A stretch of DNA of 64,000 bases from Acidithiobacillus ferrooxidans ATCC 23270 (GCF_000021485.1 NC_011761.1:1766001-1830000), one strand, 5' to 3'. Shown: positions 9,207 to 20,500, numbered from the stretch's first letter. Translations and numbers: made by a program. The notes: generated from the sequence alone by a model not told the origin.

Positions 9207-11612
9207 CTAACGCACGGGTCTGCCGCGTCCGCCACGCCGGCCACGACAGGCTTCCACACGATTTTTCCTCATTCCGCGCGGCAAGGGCTGATCGTCCAGA
9301 TAAACCGACAGGGATTGCAGAGTGGCCGATGCGCCCAGGGCAATCAGTTTGACCCCCTTACCCTTGGGTAGGTTTTTGACATCCACCAAAGGAAACAGCA
9401 GGCCACGCCCGTCTGAAGACAGACAGAGCGCTTCCGCCTGAAGGTCGGTGACGCGGATCAAAGGTAGGGGGCGCTCCTTCGGGTCCAGGGTCAAAAAAGC
9501 CTTGCCCGCCCGGTTCCGACCGGTCATGTTTTCCAGCGTGGTCAGGAATCCATAGCCACCGGTTCCAGCCACCAGCCATAGGCTATCGCCGGCGCCGCAG
9601 GCTACGGAAGCCAGTACGCCGCCCGGCTGAAAATCCACCTGGCTCGATACGGGAATGCCGTCGCCCCGCCCGCCCGGTATTTGCGCCACGGCTATGGAGT
9701 AGGCACGCCCAGAATGATCCAGCAGGACCAGAGTATCTACGGATCGCACCTCGAAGGCTTGCAACAAGGCATCGCCTTCCTTGAAACCCAGGGTCGCCGT
9801 ATCCAGCCCGTGGCCGGAGCGGGTACGCAGCCAGCCTTTTTGCGAGACGATCACCGTAACTGGTTCATCCGTAATGGCAGCGGCAATGGTCTGGATGGAT
9901 TTGTTGGTGATGGCGGTATCGGCTTCCAGCAGGGTGCGACGATCATCGCCAAATTTTTTGGCGTCGGCCTGGATTTCTTCGGCAATCAATGCCCGCAGTC
10001 GGGACTCATCCTGCAGAAGTGCGCTCAGGTACGCCGCCGTTTCCTGTTTGTCGGCCAGTTCCCTTTCCAGCTCAATGCCGGCTAGTCGCGCCAGTTGCCG
10101 CAGACGAATCTCCAGGATATCTTCTGCCTGAATCTCGCTGAGGTCGAAGTGGGTCATGAGGTCGGCCTTGGGGTCGTCGGACTCGCGGATTACACGGATC
10201 ACCGCATCAATATCCAGCAGCACCCGTAAACGGCCTTCGAGAATATGGATGCGCGCCAGGGCCTTGTCGAGGCGGAACTGGCTCCGCCGCCGTACGGTAG
10301 TCACCCGATAGCGCACCCACTGCCGTAATATCCGGGTGAGCGGCATACACGGTGCTTTGCCATCCAGATCCAGCACCGTGAGATTCACCGACTGATTGGA
10401 TTCCAGCGAGGTGCGGGCCAGCAGGTAGGTCATCAGACTCTGCGGGTCCTGGTTGCGCGAGCGCGGCTCGATGACGATCCGCACGGCATGGGCCTTGCCC
10501 GACTCGTCGCGCACGGTATCCATCTGGGACAGCATGGCATTTTTCGTGGCCTGCTGCTCCGGGGTAAGCGCCTTTTTCTTGCCTTCCCCTTTGGCCTGCG
10601 GGTTGGAAAGGGTTTCTATCTCCGAGAGGATCTGTGCGGTGGACACCCCCGGTGGCAGTTGCTGTACCGCGATACGCCACTCCCCGCGCGCCAGCTTTTC
10701 GACCTCCCAGCGGGCACGCACCCGGATGCTGCCGCGCCCCGACAGATAGGCCTCGCGGATTTGCCCGGGTGTGGAAATAATCTGGCCACCGCCAGGGAAG
10801 TCGGGACCGGGAATCTGCTGCAGTATTTCGTCATCGGCCATGTCCGGGCGCAAGACCAACTCCGCACAGACCTGCGCCAGTTCGCGCAAATTGTGGGGCG
10901 GAATCTCCGTAGCCATGCCGACCGCGATACCGGAGGCGCCGTTCATCAGCAGGAAGGGCAACCGGGCCGGCAAGGTGACAGGTTCCTCCAGCGTACCGTC
11001 ATAGTTGCTGCGAAAATCCACCGTGCCCTCATCCATTTCTGCCAGCAGCAGCTCGGAAATGGGGGTCAGATTGGCCTCGGTGTAGCGCATGGCGGCAGCC
11101 GAGTCGCCGTCCAGAGACCCGAAGTTGCCCTGCCCATCCACCACCGGGTAGCGCAGGGTGAAGTGCTGGGCCATACGCACCATGGCGTCATATACCGACG
11201 TGTCGCCGTGGGGGTGCCACTTGCCGATCACCTCGCCCACCACCCGGGCGGACTTGACATGCTGTGGTGAGCGTTGCAACCCCATGTCGCGCATGGCATA
11301 GAGAATCCGCCGTTGCACCGGTTTCTGGCCGTCGGCCAGTGCCGGAATCGCCCGCCCGGTTACCACACTCATGGCGTAGGCAAGGTAAGCACGTGCGGCA
11401 TATTCCGCGAGCGGCGGCTCCCCAGGTTCGCCAGAGTCCGGGGCACCATTCCCGAATGGCGGAGGCGGTGGTGCTGGCGAGGCAGCGGATAACGCTGCGA
11501 CTTCCTGCAACGGTTCGGCTGGCACCGGAGCAGGCGTGTTGTCGGTGACCGCCCCGGTTTCCGGAGAGTGCGCATTACCGATGAGATCAAAAAGATCCCG
11601 GGTGTTATCCAT
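9207..11612 (-). CDS. parC: DNA topoisomerase IV subunit A
   Basis: Breakage-reunion subunit of the decatenating type IIA topoisomerase. The 801-residue protein has the active-site tyrosine in AMRYTEANL (Y177) and the loop [13 protein letters not shown]. At the positions equivalent to E. coli ParC S80 and E84 it has Thr and Asp. The C-terminal domain is a degenerate beta-pinwheel. An unusual Ala/Pro-rich N-terminal extension of about 60 residues precedes the conserved region beginning near 68. A later non-ATG start is possible, but the extension stays in frame from an ATG. It follows parE by 17 bp, so parE-parC form an operon. Confidence 0.94.
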   Translation of the reverse strand: MDNTRDLFDLIGNAHSPETGAVTDNTPAPVPAEPLQEVAALSAASPAPPPPPFGNGAPDSGEPGEPPLAEYAARAYLAYAMSVVTGRAIPALADGQKPVQRRILYAMRDMGLQRSPQHVKSARVVGEVIGKWHPHGDTSVYDAMVRMAQHFTLRYPVVDGQGNFGSLDGDSAAAMRYTEANLTPISELLLAEMDEGTVDFRSNYDGTLEEPVTLPARLPFLLMNGASGIAVGMATEIPPHNLRELAQVCAELVLRPDMADDEILQQIPGPDFPGGGQIISTPGQIREAYLSGRGSIRVRARWEVEKLARGEWRIAVQQLPPGVSTAQILSEIETLSNPQAKGEGKKKALTPEQQATKNAMLSQMDTVRDESGKAHAVRIVIEPRSRNQDPQSLMTYLLARTSLESNQSVNLTVLDLDGKAPCMPLTRILRQWVRYRVTTVRRRSQFRLDKALARIHILEGRLRVLLDIDAVIRVIRESDDPKADLMTHFDLSEIQAEDILEIRLRQLARLAGIELERELADKQETAAYLSALLQDESRLRALIAEEIQADAKKFGDDRRTLLEADTAITNKSIQTIAAAITDEPVTVIVSQKGWLRTRSGHGLDTATLGFKEGDALLQAFEVRSVDTLVLLDHSGRAYSIAVAQIPGGRGDGIPVSSQVDFQPGGVLASVACGAGDSLWLVAGTGGYGFLTTLENMTGRNRAGKAFLTLDPKERPLPLIRVTDLQAEALCLSSDGRGLLFPLVDVKNLPKGKGVKLIALGASATLQSLSVYLDDQPLPRGMRKNRVEACRGRRGGRGRPVR

Positions 11613-11629
11613 GCCTGAAACTCCTCGCC

Positions 11630-13600
11630 TTAAATATCAATATCTGCCGTCCAGCCGTCCCGCTCCATCCATTCGCGACGCCCGCCGGCGGATTGTTTGG
11701 CCATCAGCAGGCTGAAGCGGGTATGCAGTGCCGCCTGATCAGCCGCCGTCATGGACAACGGGACGAGGGAACGGGTATCGGGGCACATGGAGGTTTCCCA
11801 GAGCTGATCCGGATTCATCTCACCCAGACCTTTGAAACGCTGTACCGAGATGGCACTTTCCTTGACGCCTTCGGTGCGCAGGCGATCTATCGCCGCGTCC
11901 CGCTCCGCCTCCGCCTCGCAGTAGATTTTACGGGCCTTGCCGCGCCAGGTGGTATCCACCCGGTATAAAGGCGGCTTGACCACGAACACATGGCCGCGCT
12001 GCAACAGCGCCGGGAAGTGCCGCAGGAACAGGGTCAGAATCAGCACCTGAATATGGCTGCCATCTACATCGGCGTCGGATAGGATCATGATTTTGCCGTA
12101 GCGCAGCCCCGCCAGCACCCGATCCGGGTCCGCCTGGAAACCGTGTGCCTCAATGCCCAGGGCCACCGCCATATTATGGACTTCCTGGTTCTTGAAGATC
12201 TGGTCTGCGTCCACTTCCCAGGTGTTGAGCACCTTGCCCCGCAACGGCAGCAAGGCCTGATATTCCTTGTCGCGCGCCGCCTTGGCGGAACCGCCGGCAG
12301 AGTCCCCTTCGACCAGAAACAACTCATTGCGCTGAATATCCTCACTTTCACAATCCGTCAGCTTGCCGGGAAGTGTCGCCAACCCCGAGCCCTTCTTACG
12401 CTCGATTTTTTGCGCGGCGCGGGTACGGGCCTGGGCGTTCTGGATCGCCAGATCTGCGATCGCCTTCCCCGCACCCGGATGGCTGTTGAGCCAGAGTTCC
12501 AGCGGATCACGCACGGTCTGCGCCATCAGCTTATGGGCGTCGCGGCTGGTGAGTTTGTCTTTGGTCTGCCCCTGAAACTGCGGATCCAGCACGCGCGCCG
12601 ACAGCACCAGCGCCATCTTCCCGGTGACATCATCCTGTACCAGTTTGAGCTTGGCGGGGACGAGGCTGTGGTGTTCCATGAAACTGCGCACCGCCTCAAA
12701 AACCCCGGCCCGAAAGCCCGACTCGTGGGTACCGCCGTCCAGTGTCGGGATCAGGTTGACGTAAGTTTCCGGGTTAGGGGCGGCGCCGTTGATCCAACAG
12801 AGCGCCCAGCCCGCACCCTCCCCTTTCGCGAAACCGTTACTGTCCCCGTCCTGATAGGAGGCTCCCGCAAAAATCGGCGTGGCCAGTTCGATATCAGCGA
12901 CGATTCCCGCGAGGTATTCCGCCAGACCTTCGCTATATTTCCAGACGAGGGGTTCCTGCTCCGGGAGGGTGAGGCTCACTTGCAGGCCAGGGAGGAGAAT
13001 GGCCTTGGCGCGCAGGAGATGGGTGAGCTCGCGGATATTGATTTTGGCGGAGTCGAAATACTGCCCGTCCGGCCATACCTGAACCCGCGTGCCATGGGTG
13101 CGCGGGCCGCAGTCTTCCAGCCGGGTCAGCGCTTCGCTCACGTCCCCCTGCGTAAACACCAGCCGATAGCGACCGTTCCCCGACCCCTGGGGGTCGCGGG
13201 TTTTGATCTCGACTTCCACCCGCTGGGACAAGGCATTGGTGACCGCCACGCCTACCCCATGCAGGCCGCCGGAAAAGCGGTAGGCCGACTCCACATCCGT
13301 CTTATCAAACTTGCCGCCCGCGTGCAGGGTGGTGAAGGCCAGTTCGGCCGCCGGGCGGGACTCGCCGGGCGGGATACCAACCGGGATGCCGCGACCATTG
13401 TCCTCGACGATCACCGAACCATCTTCACAGACCGTCACATCGATGCGCGTCGCCTGGCCGGCCAGGGCCTCATCGGCGGCGTTGTCGATCACCTCCTGAA
13501 TGACGTGGGTGGGGCAAGTCGTACGGGTATACATGCCCGGACGCAACTTGACCGGTTCGAGTCCCTTGAGGACGGTGAATTGTTCGGCGCTATAGCTCAA
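11630..13600 (-). CDS. parE: DNA topoisomerase IV subunit B
   Basis: ATPase subunit of topoisomerase IV. The GHKL ATP-binding fold is visible: [24 protein letters not shown] and the [16 protein letters not shown] lid. The toprim domain follows with [19 protein letters not shown] and the DADVDGSHI metal motif. The length of 656 aa fits ParE rather than GyrB (about 800). It is the first gene of parE-parC-(dusA), reading leftward from the 13.6 kb intergenic region. Confidence 0.95.
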   Translation of the reverse strand: MSYSAEQFTVLKGLEPVKLRPGMYTRTTCPTHVIQEVIDNAADEALAGQATRIDVTVCEDGSVIVEDNGRGIPVGIPPGESRPAAELAFTTLHAGGKFDKTDVESAYRFSGGLHGVGVAVTNALSQRVEVEIKTRDPQGSGNGRYRLVFTQGDVSEALTRLEDCGPRTHGTRVQVWPDGQYFDSAKINIRELTHLLRAKAILLPGLQVSLTLPEQEPLVWKYSEGLAEYLAGIVADIELATPIFAGASYQDGDSNGFAKGEGAGWALCWINGAAPNPETYVNLIPTLDGGTHESGFRAGVFEAVRSFMEHHSLVPAKLKLVQDDVTGKMALVLSARVLDPQFQGQTKDKLTSRDAHKLMAQTVRDPLELWLNSHPGAGKAIADLAIQNAQARTRAAQKIERKKGSGLATLPGKLTDCESEDIQRNELFLVEGDSAGGSAKAARDKEYQALLPLRGKVLNTWEVDADQIFKNQEVHNMAVALGIEAHGFQADPDRVLAGLRYGKIMILSDADVDGSHIQVLILTLFLRHFPALLQRGHVFVVKPPLYRVDTTWRGKARKIYCEAEAERDAAIDRLRTEGVKESAISVQRFKGLGEMNPDQLWETSMCPDTRSLVPLSMTAADQAALHTRFSLLMAKQSAGGRREWMERDGWTADIDI

Positions 13601-13888
13601 ATGGTGGTTTCCTTCTGCCTCCCCCTATCATAAAGCGGAAAGGGTCGGATGGGCAGCCCTGTGGCCCACGCACCGCGGCCACCATATGACTTATTTCCTT
13701 TCATAGATCACCATGATGTCATGATAAATAACTATGAATATGGATAGTACAGCGATAATCAGTAGGGTGTCGATATCTGATCAATAACTTTATCTGCCAA
13801 AACAGATTCCCAGGATATTGGAATATATGGTGACGCACCCTGACGAGGCGATATCCTATCAGCAGCCTTGGCGAAACGGGTAAGAGGT
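13601..13888. other. Intergenic region upstream of parE, no gene seen
   Basis: This AT-rich 288-bp stretch holds the presumed parE promoter (minus strand) and the 3' end of the sensor kinase transcript. A CATGA/TCATG inverted repeat occurs near 13712-13723. I see no convincing coding frame or RNA gene. Confidence 0.5.
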
Positions 13889-15196
13889 TTAGACTATTTT
13901 TTGGCGATAGATGAAATGCAAGCCTGATTGGTCACATCGGGAACGCAATATAACTTGTCCGCCCAACTGTTCGGCAATGGCACGAACAATGGTTAAGCCC
14001 AGACCGCTCCCGTCTCCCGTTATACCGGGGATACGATAAAAAGGATCAAATATGCGTTCGGCCTCATCAGCCGGAATACCCGGCCCACTATCTATAACTT
14101 CCAACAGCGCATATTCTCCTTCCTGATAGGCACGCACGGTTACCTCGGAGTTTTCCGGACTATAGCGCAAGGCGTTATCCACCGCGTTGCGTAATAGGCT
14201 ATAAAAGGCGGCAGCGCTTCCCTGTACCCACAACGCCGTTGAGGCATCCAGTCCGAAATCTATTTTTTTCTGCTCTGCCAATGGGTAAAGATCTTCCACT
14301 GTTTGGCGAGCAATTACCGCCAAGTCTACTGGCTCAAAGCTGGACGTGGCGGTCTGCTGCCGCGCCAAACCCAGTAATTGATCGAGCAAATGGCGGGACC
14401 GCTCCAGACCACTTTGCAAAGGCAACAAACGTTTTTGGCATTCCGAGAGAGAATCAGCCCGCTCCAGATTCTGCACCTGGAGCGACAATGCGGTTAGCGG
14501 GGTACGTAGTTCATGGGCGGCGTCGGCAATGAAACGACGCTCTTGCTCCAGCAGTATCCGAATCCTTTCCAGCAGCCGATTGATGGCCTGAAGAAAAGGG
14601 GCAATCTCCCCCGGCACTTGCTCTAGAGAAAGCGGCTCAGGGCGGTCGGCATTTTGCCGATCCATGGCCTGGGCCAGACTCTGGATCGGGGCCAAACTAC
14701 GCCGCACAATAACGTGCGAAAAAACAATCAACAAGGGCACCAAAAACAACAAGGGCAGCAGGGTACGCCGTGCGCTGGCAATAGCCGCGTCACTACGCAA
14801 ATCGGTGGACTGGGCCACTGCCAATGCTTCATCAGGGCCCTGTCGTCGAACAAAAACGCGCCATTCCTGACCGTTCACTGCAAGCGTATGAAAACCTGAT
14901 GACAATTGCGGAGGAAGTTTCAGGGGAACATCCACTCCCTGGCAATTTACCAGGCATAACGGCTCAACCACAATGCGCACATCCGAGTCGACATCCACCG
15001 GCTCTCGACCATAGCGATATGTATTCCGCCAGATCTGGGGAGGCACCAGTGCAGCGATCTGCTGCAGTGAGGCATCCTGATAATCCTGTGCTTCATTCAA
15101 AGCCAGAAAGAAAGACGCCAAGCCGGCAAACAACCCCATGCAGACAATAGCAATACTCAACCCAATGGACAAACGTCCCTGCAAAGAACTTTTCAT
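13889..15196 (-). CDS. Two-component sensor histidine kinase, QseC/PmrB-like
   Basis: Inner-membrane sensor that phosphorylates the adjacent regulator. The 435-residue protein has a transmembrane segment at about 8-33, a roughly 110-residue periplasmic sensor region with two Cys residues, a second transmembrane segment near 146-166 and a HAMP-like linker. The H-box is FIADAAHELRTPLTAL (His near 228), followed by N (NAVDNALRYS), G1 (DSGPGIP), F and G2 (GSGLGLTI) boxes. The start at 15196 overlaps the regulator stop as ATGA; a longer frame from 15217 would overlap more. The stimulus is unknown; its place beside a PepSY gene and an RND pump suggests metals or envelope stress. Confidence 0.92.
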   Translation of the reverse strand: MKSSLQGRLSIGLSIAIVCMGLFAGLASFFLALNEAQDYQDASLQQIAALVPPQIWRNTYRYGREPVDVDSDVRIVVEPLCLVNCQGVDVPLKLPPQLSSGFHTLAVNGQEWRVFVRRQGPDEALAVAQSTDLRSDAAIASARRTLLPLLFLVPLLIVFSHVIVRRSLAPIQSLAQAMDRQNADRPEPLSLEQVPGEIAPFLQAINRLLERIRILLEQERRFIADAAHELRTPLTALSLQVQNLERADSLSECQKRLLPLQSGLERSRHLLDQLLGLARQQTATSSFEPVDLAVIARQTVEDLYPLAEQKKIDFGLDASTALWVQGSAAAFYSLLRNAVDNALRYSPENSEVTVRAYQEGEYALLEVIDSGPGIPADEAERIFDPFYRIPGITGDGSGLGLTIVRAIAEQLGGQVILRSRCDQSGLHFIYRQKIV

Positions 15197-15855
15197 GGTT
15201 GACGCGGGATCATCCAACCCGCGCCACGCACATTCCTGATGACTTTGGCACCGAGCTTCTTACGCAGACCGTGAATCAGAAAATCGATGCTATTACTCTC
15301 TACACCTTCGTCCCAGCCATACAGGCGCTCTTCGAGTTGCGCACGACTGAGTATGGAACCTGGACGTAGCAACAGTGCCTGCAATAAAGCAAACTCCTTA
15401 TTGGTCAACAGGACGCTGAGCTCTCCGATCTGCGCCGTATGTGTGCTTAGATCGAGTTGCAGAGATCCATTACCTAATACCGGCGAGCCCTGCCCACCCT
15501 GACGGCGGATGATGGCGCGCAAACGAGCCAGCAGCTCGCCCATGGCAAAAGGTTTGACGAGATAATCATCAGCCCCCAAATCCAGCCCCTCCACCCGATC
15601 CGCCAATGCGTCGCGGGCGGAAATAATGATGATTGGCAGGGAGTTACCCCCTGCGCGCACACGTTGCAGCAACGTACAACCATCCAGTTTGGGCAAACCC
15701 AAATCCAGAAAAATGGCCTGATGTTCCTGATTGGCAATCGCCCGCAAAGCGGTTTCACCATCACGCACCCAGTCCACTGCATAAGCCGCGTCCCGCAGCG
15801 CAACTGAAATGGCTTCACCGATCATTCGGTCGTCTTCAACCAGAAGAATACGCAT
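15193..15855 (-). CDS. OmpR-family response regulator, QseB/PmrA subgroup
   Basis: DNA-binding regulator (220 aa). The receiver domain has acidic residues near 8-9, phospho-acceptor D51 (IFLDLGLPKLDG), and Lys 101 (DDYLVKPF). The C-terminal winged helix carries LTNKEFALLQALL and LYGWDEGVESNSIDF-like blocks. The WDE-V-SN segment is typical of the QseB/PmrA/BasR branch, whose known sites are CTTAA half-sites 11 bp apart. Pairs of similar CTAA half-sites occur before the PepSY gene and before the RND operon. It is translationally coupled to the kinase. Confidence 0.93.
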   Translation of the reverse strand: MRILLVEDDRMIGEAISVALRDAAYAVDWVRDGETALRAIANQEHQAIFLDLGLPKLDGCTLLQRVRAGGNSLPIIIISARDALADRVEGLDLGADDYLVKPFAMGELLARLRAIIRRQGGQGSPVLGNGSLQLDLSTHTAQIGELSVLLTNKEFALLQALLLRPGSILSRAQLEERLYGWDEGVESNSIDFLIHGLRKKLGAKVIRNVRGAGWMIPRQP

Positions 15856-15885
15856 TTTTTAGAGTTGAACTCCCGAAAAACTTGT

Positions 15886-15909
15886 AAAACCCGCCCCAAG
15901 GAGCGGGTT
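15886..15909 (-). terminator. Terminator-like hairpin between the PepSY gene and the regulator gene
   Basis: A perfect 7-bp stem (AACCCGC and GCGGGTT, 15888-15894 with 15903-15909) is followed on the minus strand by TTTTACAAG. It lies 24-47 bp after the PepSY stop and about 30 bp before the regulator start. It could let the PepSY mRNA be made in excess over the two-component mRNA by partial termination. Confidence 0.6.
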
Positions 15910-15932
15910 CACCCACTAAACACTATAGACCA

Positions 15933-16244
15933 TCAATCCGCATGGTTGCCCTCAATCGAGTTCTCCAGAACGGCTCCGGTCCTGGCGTCAACGCCTACTT
16001 CGTGGCTGACACCACCCTTCTTGATGTCGAAAGAATAGCGCAAGCCACTGCCACCTTTCTCTTTTTCCAGTTCCTCATCGGTGATACTTCCAGGATACGC
16101 CCGCAAAGCAGTAATGCGTGCCTGTGCGATGCTGATCTTCGCCTCGCCAGCCAATTCCTGACCGGTAAAAGCGTAAGCACCAAAAGCATACAGGAACAAA
16201 ACCCCGCCCAAAATACCACTTGCCAACTTTGTAGATACCTTCAT
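15933..16244 (-). CDS. Small exported PepSY-domain protein
   Basis: A 103-residue protein with an N-terminal signal peptide (about 1-26, ending AYAF) and a single PepSY repeat: SIAQARITALRAYPGSITDEELEKE, then a YSFDIKK strand, VGVDARTGAVL and a short acidic tail. PepSY proteins are periplasmic modulators, often encoded beside two-component systems; the biochemical role is unsettled. The start at 16244 is preceded by AAGGAG; a longer frame from 16307 would put the signal peptide internal. It probably heads the PepSY-regulator-kinase operon and may act on the kinase's periplasmic domain (inference). Confidence 0.85.
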   Translation of the reverse strand: MKVSTKLASGILGGVLFLYAFGAYAFTGQELAGEAKISIAQARITALRAYPGSITDEELEKEKGGSGLRYSFDIKKGGVSHEVGVDARTGAVLENSIEGNHAD

Positions 16245-16322
16245 GACATCGCTCCTTTTTAATGAATTGAGATGCAGATGAATCCATTTGTCTCCATCTG
16301 CTCTCACTATATTCCCCTAGTG

Positions 16323-16340
16323 TTAGCGCAAAATTAGCGC
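16323..16340 (-). promoter_or_regulatory. PmrA/QseB-like direct-repeat box upstream of the PepSY gene
   Basis: Two identical 7-bp half-sites (GCGCTAA on the minus strand; 16323-16329 and 16334-16340) are spaced exactly 11 bp start to start, one helical turn. This is the geometry bound by OmpR-family dimers. The pattern CTAAnTTTnnnCTAA recurs at 23054-23069. A -10-like TATAGT follows on the minus strand about 12 bp downstream. It suggests autoregulation of the PepSY-regulator-kinase operon. Confidence 0.6.
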
Positions 16341-16439
16341 GGATAGAGGCCGAAGAGGAGGCAAACGGGTTACCGCATGAAAGCAATGTGAGCCTGCCGG
16401 ATCGAAGTTGCCGCACATCGAAGGTAACAGCCGCACCAT

Positions 16440-17516
16440 CTACAGCGTCGGCGCCATGATGCGCAAGACTCCGTGACCATCCACATTCTGCAACGGGAAA
16501 TAAACGCGATGGGTTTGCGGATCAACGGCCACGGAGTGCGCTTCATAGGCGAGATAATTACGTCCAAGCAATCGTAACTGCTTTCCTTTAAGTTGGAAGA
16601 CCGCTACTACACCACTTTCGCTGGCGACATAAAGGCGCTGCAGCCCGGGGTCGAAAGCGAGCACGTCGGGATGACGACCGGTTTTATGCACGGACAGCAC
16701 GTGCATGTCGCGCATGTTGAGGAGCAGCAGCCTGGCGTTGCCGTCGCAAGCAACAAAAGCGAGACGGGCTGGCGCGTCGATCAGCAGACTGTGGTCATGA
16801 ACACAAGTATCCGGCAGCCGATAACGCTGGACGATCACATTGCGGCGCGGATCGATCGCCACAATCTCGTTACGGGTCTGCACATCAGCGAATACCCGCT
16901 GGCTAACGGGGTCGTATTGCGAGTTGCCAACTTCGCCGCCCATGGCAATGGTGGCGACCCGCCGGTTGTTGCGGGTATCAACCACCGTTTCGGTCTGCCC
17001 AGTCTCGTCAGAGATGAACAGTTCGTGTACCTTCGGCGCGTAGGCCATGCCGTCGGGGTGAACACCGGTGGGCACATGGGCGATGATGTGCAATGTCTTC
17101 TCGGAAATGACTTCGAGTTGGTTGATCGCTGTCGCATTCGCAAATACTTCACCCAGCTCTGGTACGGCCAGCACCCCATGCACAGCAGGAACGCCCTTGA
17201 TGTTCGCAATGACGCGGTTGTTGCGCAAATCGACTACATCGACACTGTCTGCCCCAAGATGGGAAATAAACAACAACTGCCTTTGCGGATCAACCGACTC
17301 ATAGTCAAAGCGATTGATATCTTTTTTCAATGGGGCTTTCCCGGTTGACTGCTGATTGATCGGCACATAGGCCTGATCGGGCTTGCCGGGAAGTGGAAGA
17401 TCCGCATGAACTACCTTGAGCGGCAAGACGGACGTTCTCTCTGCGGCCGAGGTAACGGTTCCGAGCAGCCCCGCACTCAACAAGGCTGCGACCATGATGT
17501 AACGAACTGTACGCAT
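16440..17516 (-). CDS. YncE-like periplasmic beta-propeller protein
   Basis: A 358-residue exported protein: signal peptide about 1-25 (cleavage near TSAA-ER), then repeated propeller blades with the typical pattern of surface-exposed D-x-R-N-N-R turns (VDVVDLRNNRVIANI, ETVVDTRNNRRVATI, EIVAIDPRRNVIVQRY). YVTN/YncE-type propellers bind ligands or DNA in vitro, but functions are poorly defined. It has a good ribosome site (AGGAG). It is the last gene of the OMF-MFP-RND set, 42 bp after the pump, where a CusF-type chaperone would be in copper systems. A periplasmic metal or substrate-delivery role is only an inference. Confidence 0.85.
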   Translation of the reverse strand: MRTVRYIMVAALLSAGLLGTVTSAAERTSVLPLKVVHADLPLPGKPDQAYVPINQQSTGKAPLKKDINRFDYESVDPQRQLLFISHLGADSVDVVDLRNNRVIANIKGVPAVHGVLAVPELGEVFANATAINQLEVISEKTLHIIAHVPTGVHPDGMAYAPKVHELFISDETGQTETVVDTRNNRRVATIAMGGEVGNSQYDPVSQRVFADVQTRNEIVAIDPRRNVIVQRYRLPDTCVHDHSLLIDAPARLAFVACDGNARLLLLNMRDMHVLSVHKTGRHPDVLAFDPGLQRLYVASESGVVAVFQLKGKQLRLLGRNYLAYEAHSVAVDPQTHRVYFPLQNVDGHGVLRIMAPTL

Positions 17517-17558
17517 ATATCACTCCTATGAGGTTGAAAATCAGGTGGTGAAAGCCCA

Positions 17559-20500
17559 TTAGCCTTTTTTGAAAACCCTTTCCAGCCAAGCATAAATCCC
17601 GGGCATCACCACCAGTACCAAGGGGATTTCGGCCAGCAATCCCGAAATAATCGCGATGGCCAAAGGTGCCTGCATTTGTGCCCCGGCACCCAATCCCAAG
17701 GCCAGCGGCATGAGGGCCAGGATGGCGATGATGGCGGTCATCAGCACGGGCCGCAGCCGTGCTTTTCCGGCCCGCACCAATTCGTGTCGCTCCGCAGACT
17801 GCGCTTCCGCAAAAAAGAAAATCGCCGTTTCCGTCACAATGCCGACGATCATGGTTATCCCGATCATGGCCGTGATATTGCGCTCCGTGCCGGTCAGCCA
17901 TAGACCGATAAACACGCTACCCAAGGCCAGGAGAGCGGTGGCGAGAATACTCAGGACCACGGTAAAACGCTCATAGAGAAACAGGAGCAACACCGTGACC
18001 AGCAGAATCGCAGCCAGCAGCACCAGCGCCAGTTCGCGCATGGATTGCTGCTGTTCGCGGTACAATCCGCCATATTGCAGGTAGACCCCTTGGGGTAACT
18101 GCACATGGGCCAGACGTCCCTTGACCTCGCCCATCACCGTACTCATCGCCCGCCCTTCGATACGGGCCGTCACCGCGACCATGGGCTTGAGGTTTTCCGA
18201 GTTCAGTTCCGCCTGTCCGGATTGCATACGAATTTCTGCCACCTGCCCCAAGGTCAGATAATGCCCATCGGGGGCAATAATCGGGAGTTGCCGCAGGCGA
18301 TTGATTTCATTCCAGAGTGCATGGGGAGCGCGGACTCGAACCCCGATCATTTCCTGGCCTTGGGGTATCCGGCTGACCACGCGTCCTTCCATCAGGGTTT
18401 GCAACTGATTGGTGACCTGACCGGGGGTCATTCCGGCAAGAGCGGCCTTCACCGGATCCACATGAATATCAACGGCGTCGCCAGCAATGATAATCCCGTC
18501 AAACACCTCGACAACGCCTGGCACCTGACGGATTTGTCCGGCCACTTGCCGGGCCAACTTTTGCAGGGTTTGGGGATCCGCACCGAAGAGCTTGATTTCG
18601 ATGGGCTGGGGTACGGCGGTTAAATCTCCGATGAGGTCCTCCATCAGTTGCCCCGTTTGCACCCGCAACCCCGGAACCTGATGATGAATCTGCTCGCGAA
18701 CCGTCTTCATCACCTGCCATATGGAATGCTGTCGTTGCGCCTTGAGGCGGATGAAAAAATCTCCGGTGTTGGCTTCCGTGATGCCGCCTCCCAGCTGCAG
18801 ACCCGTTCGCCGTGAATAACTGGCCACATCCCGGTTTTTGGCGAGAATCTGCTGCACCTGATCCAGCAGACGATCCGTTTCCGCCAAAGAAGTACCGGGG
18901 GCAGCGTTATAATCCAGTACAAATCCACCCTCGTCCATCGCAGGCATGAAACCGCTGCCCACCTGTGTGTAAGACCATCCACCCAAGAGCAGAAAGGTCA
19001 GTACGATCAAGGATAAAAATAATGGGCGTTGCAGAATCCTTTCCAGATATTGTCCATAAATGCTGCTGATCCAGGCCAAAAAGCGTCCCTGATGCTCCGC
19101 TTGCTCGGCATCCCGAGGCCTCAGGAGTAGATCGGCGAGAAGTGGCACCGCCAGGTAAGCGACCAGAAAGGACACCAGCAGAGCCGCAGCAATGGAAATG
19201 GCCAATGCCTGGAAAAAAGCACCGGTCACCCCGGACAAAAATGCCAGAGGTACAAAAATGATGATGGTTGCTGCGGATGACCCCGCCAGGGGTTTACTCA
19301 TTTCCAGTGCCGAGAGCAATACCGACACCGGTTCATCCTCACTAGGATGTTCGGTGATGCGGCGCATGATGTGTTCGAGCATTACCACGGCATCATCCAC
19401 CACCAAGCCCACGGCCGCCGCCATCCCGCCCAGAGTCATGATGTTGAAGCTCTGGTGCATCACAAAAAGGATCAGCACACTGGCGAGGAGCACACTGGGC
19501 AACACTACGGCGACAATGAAGGTCAAGCGCAAATTCCGCAAAAACACCAGCAGCACCATGGCCGCCAAACCCGCGCCGATAAAAATGGCATCCCGCACGC
19601 TGGATGCCGCGGCGGTAATCAGCTGACTCTGATCGTACCAGGTACTCAGGTTTATCCCCGCTGGAATGCTCTTGGCATCCTTGCGCAGCAGGGTACGGAT
19701 AGCATGATCGATGGCCACCGTATTGGCTCCAATCTGCTGCTTGATATTGACCAGCACGGCATTTTTGCCATTGGCCGTCACCGTGGTCCACTGGGGTGCC
19801 GTGCCCACCCGGACCTGCGCAACATCCGCAAGATCCACGACCCCGGCAGCACCGGTCTTGAGCACGATATGACGGATATCCTGCACATTTTTCAGAGGGC
19901 TTTCACTCAGAATCTGATACAGGCGATAGTGGCGCTGCAAACGACCCACGGCGGTAATGACATTTCCGTTGCTCAGCGCCCGTTCCACATCCGCAGGCCT
20001 CAGGCCGTAACTCTGCAGGCGCATGGGATCCACCACCACCTGATATTCCTCGCGCGCCCCACCCTGCACCTCCACCTGCGCCACGCCGTGGATAGCCAGC
20101 AGCAGCGGCCGCAGGTCATATTCGGCATAGCGACGCAGGGCGACGGGATCCAGATGATCCGATGTCAGAGACAGACCTAGAACAGGAAACACCGTCGGGT
20201 CCATTCGCCGAGCAGTAAAACGGGTATCCGGCGGCAGGAGCGGCATCACCTTGTTTACTGCGGATTCCGCCTGCAACAGGGCTTCGGTCATGTTGCTGCC
20301 CCAGGCGAACTGCACGGATATATCTGCGGCGCCACGCGCAGTGGTAGAACGAATGCGCTCTACACCGGGGACCGCCCGCAATGCCTGCTCCAATGGCCTG
20401 GTGACAGCGATATCGGTCTGTTGAATGGGCATATTCCAGGAATTTACCGATACTTCGATACGTGGGAAAACCACATTGGGAAACAGGGCTACCGGCATTT

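Noticed and set aside
12143-13633. 496-codon frame opposite parE
   Set aside because: Antisense to conserved topoisomerase codons and without domain features or ribosome site.
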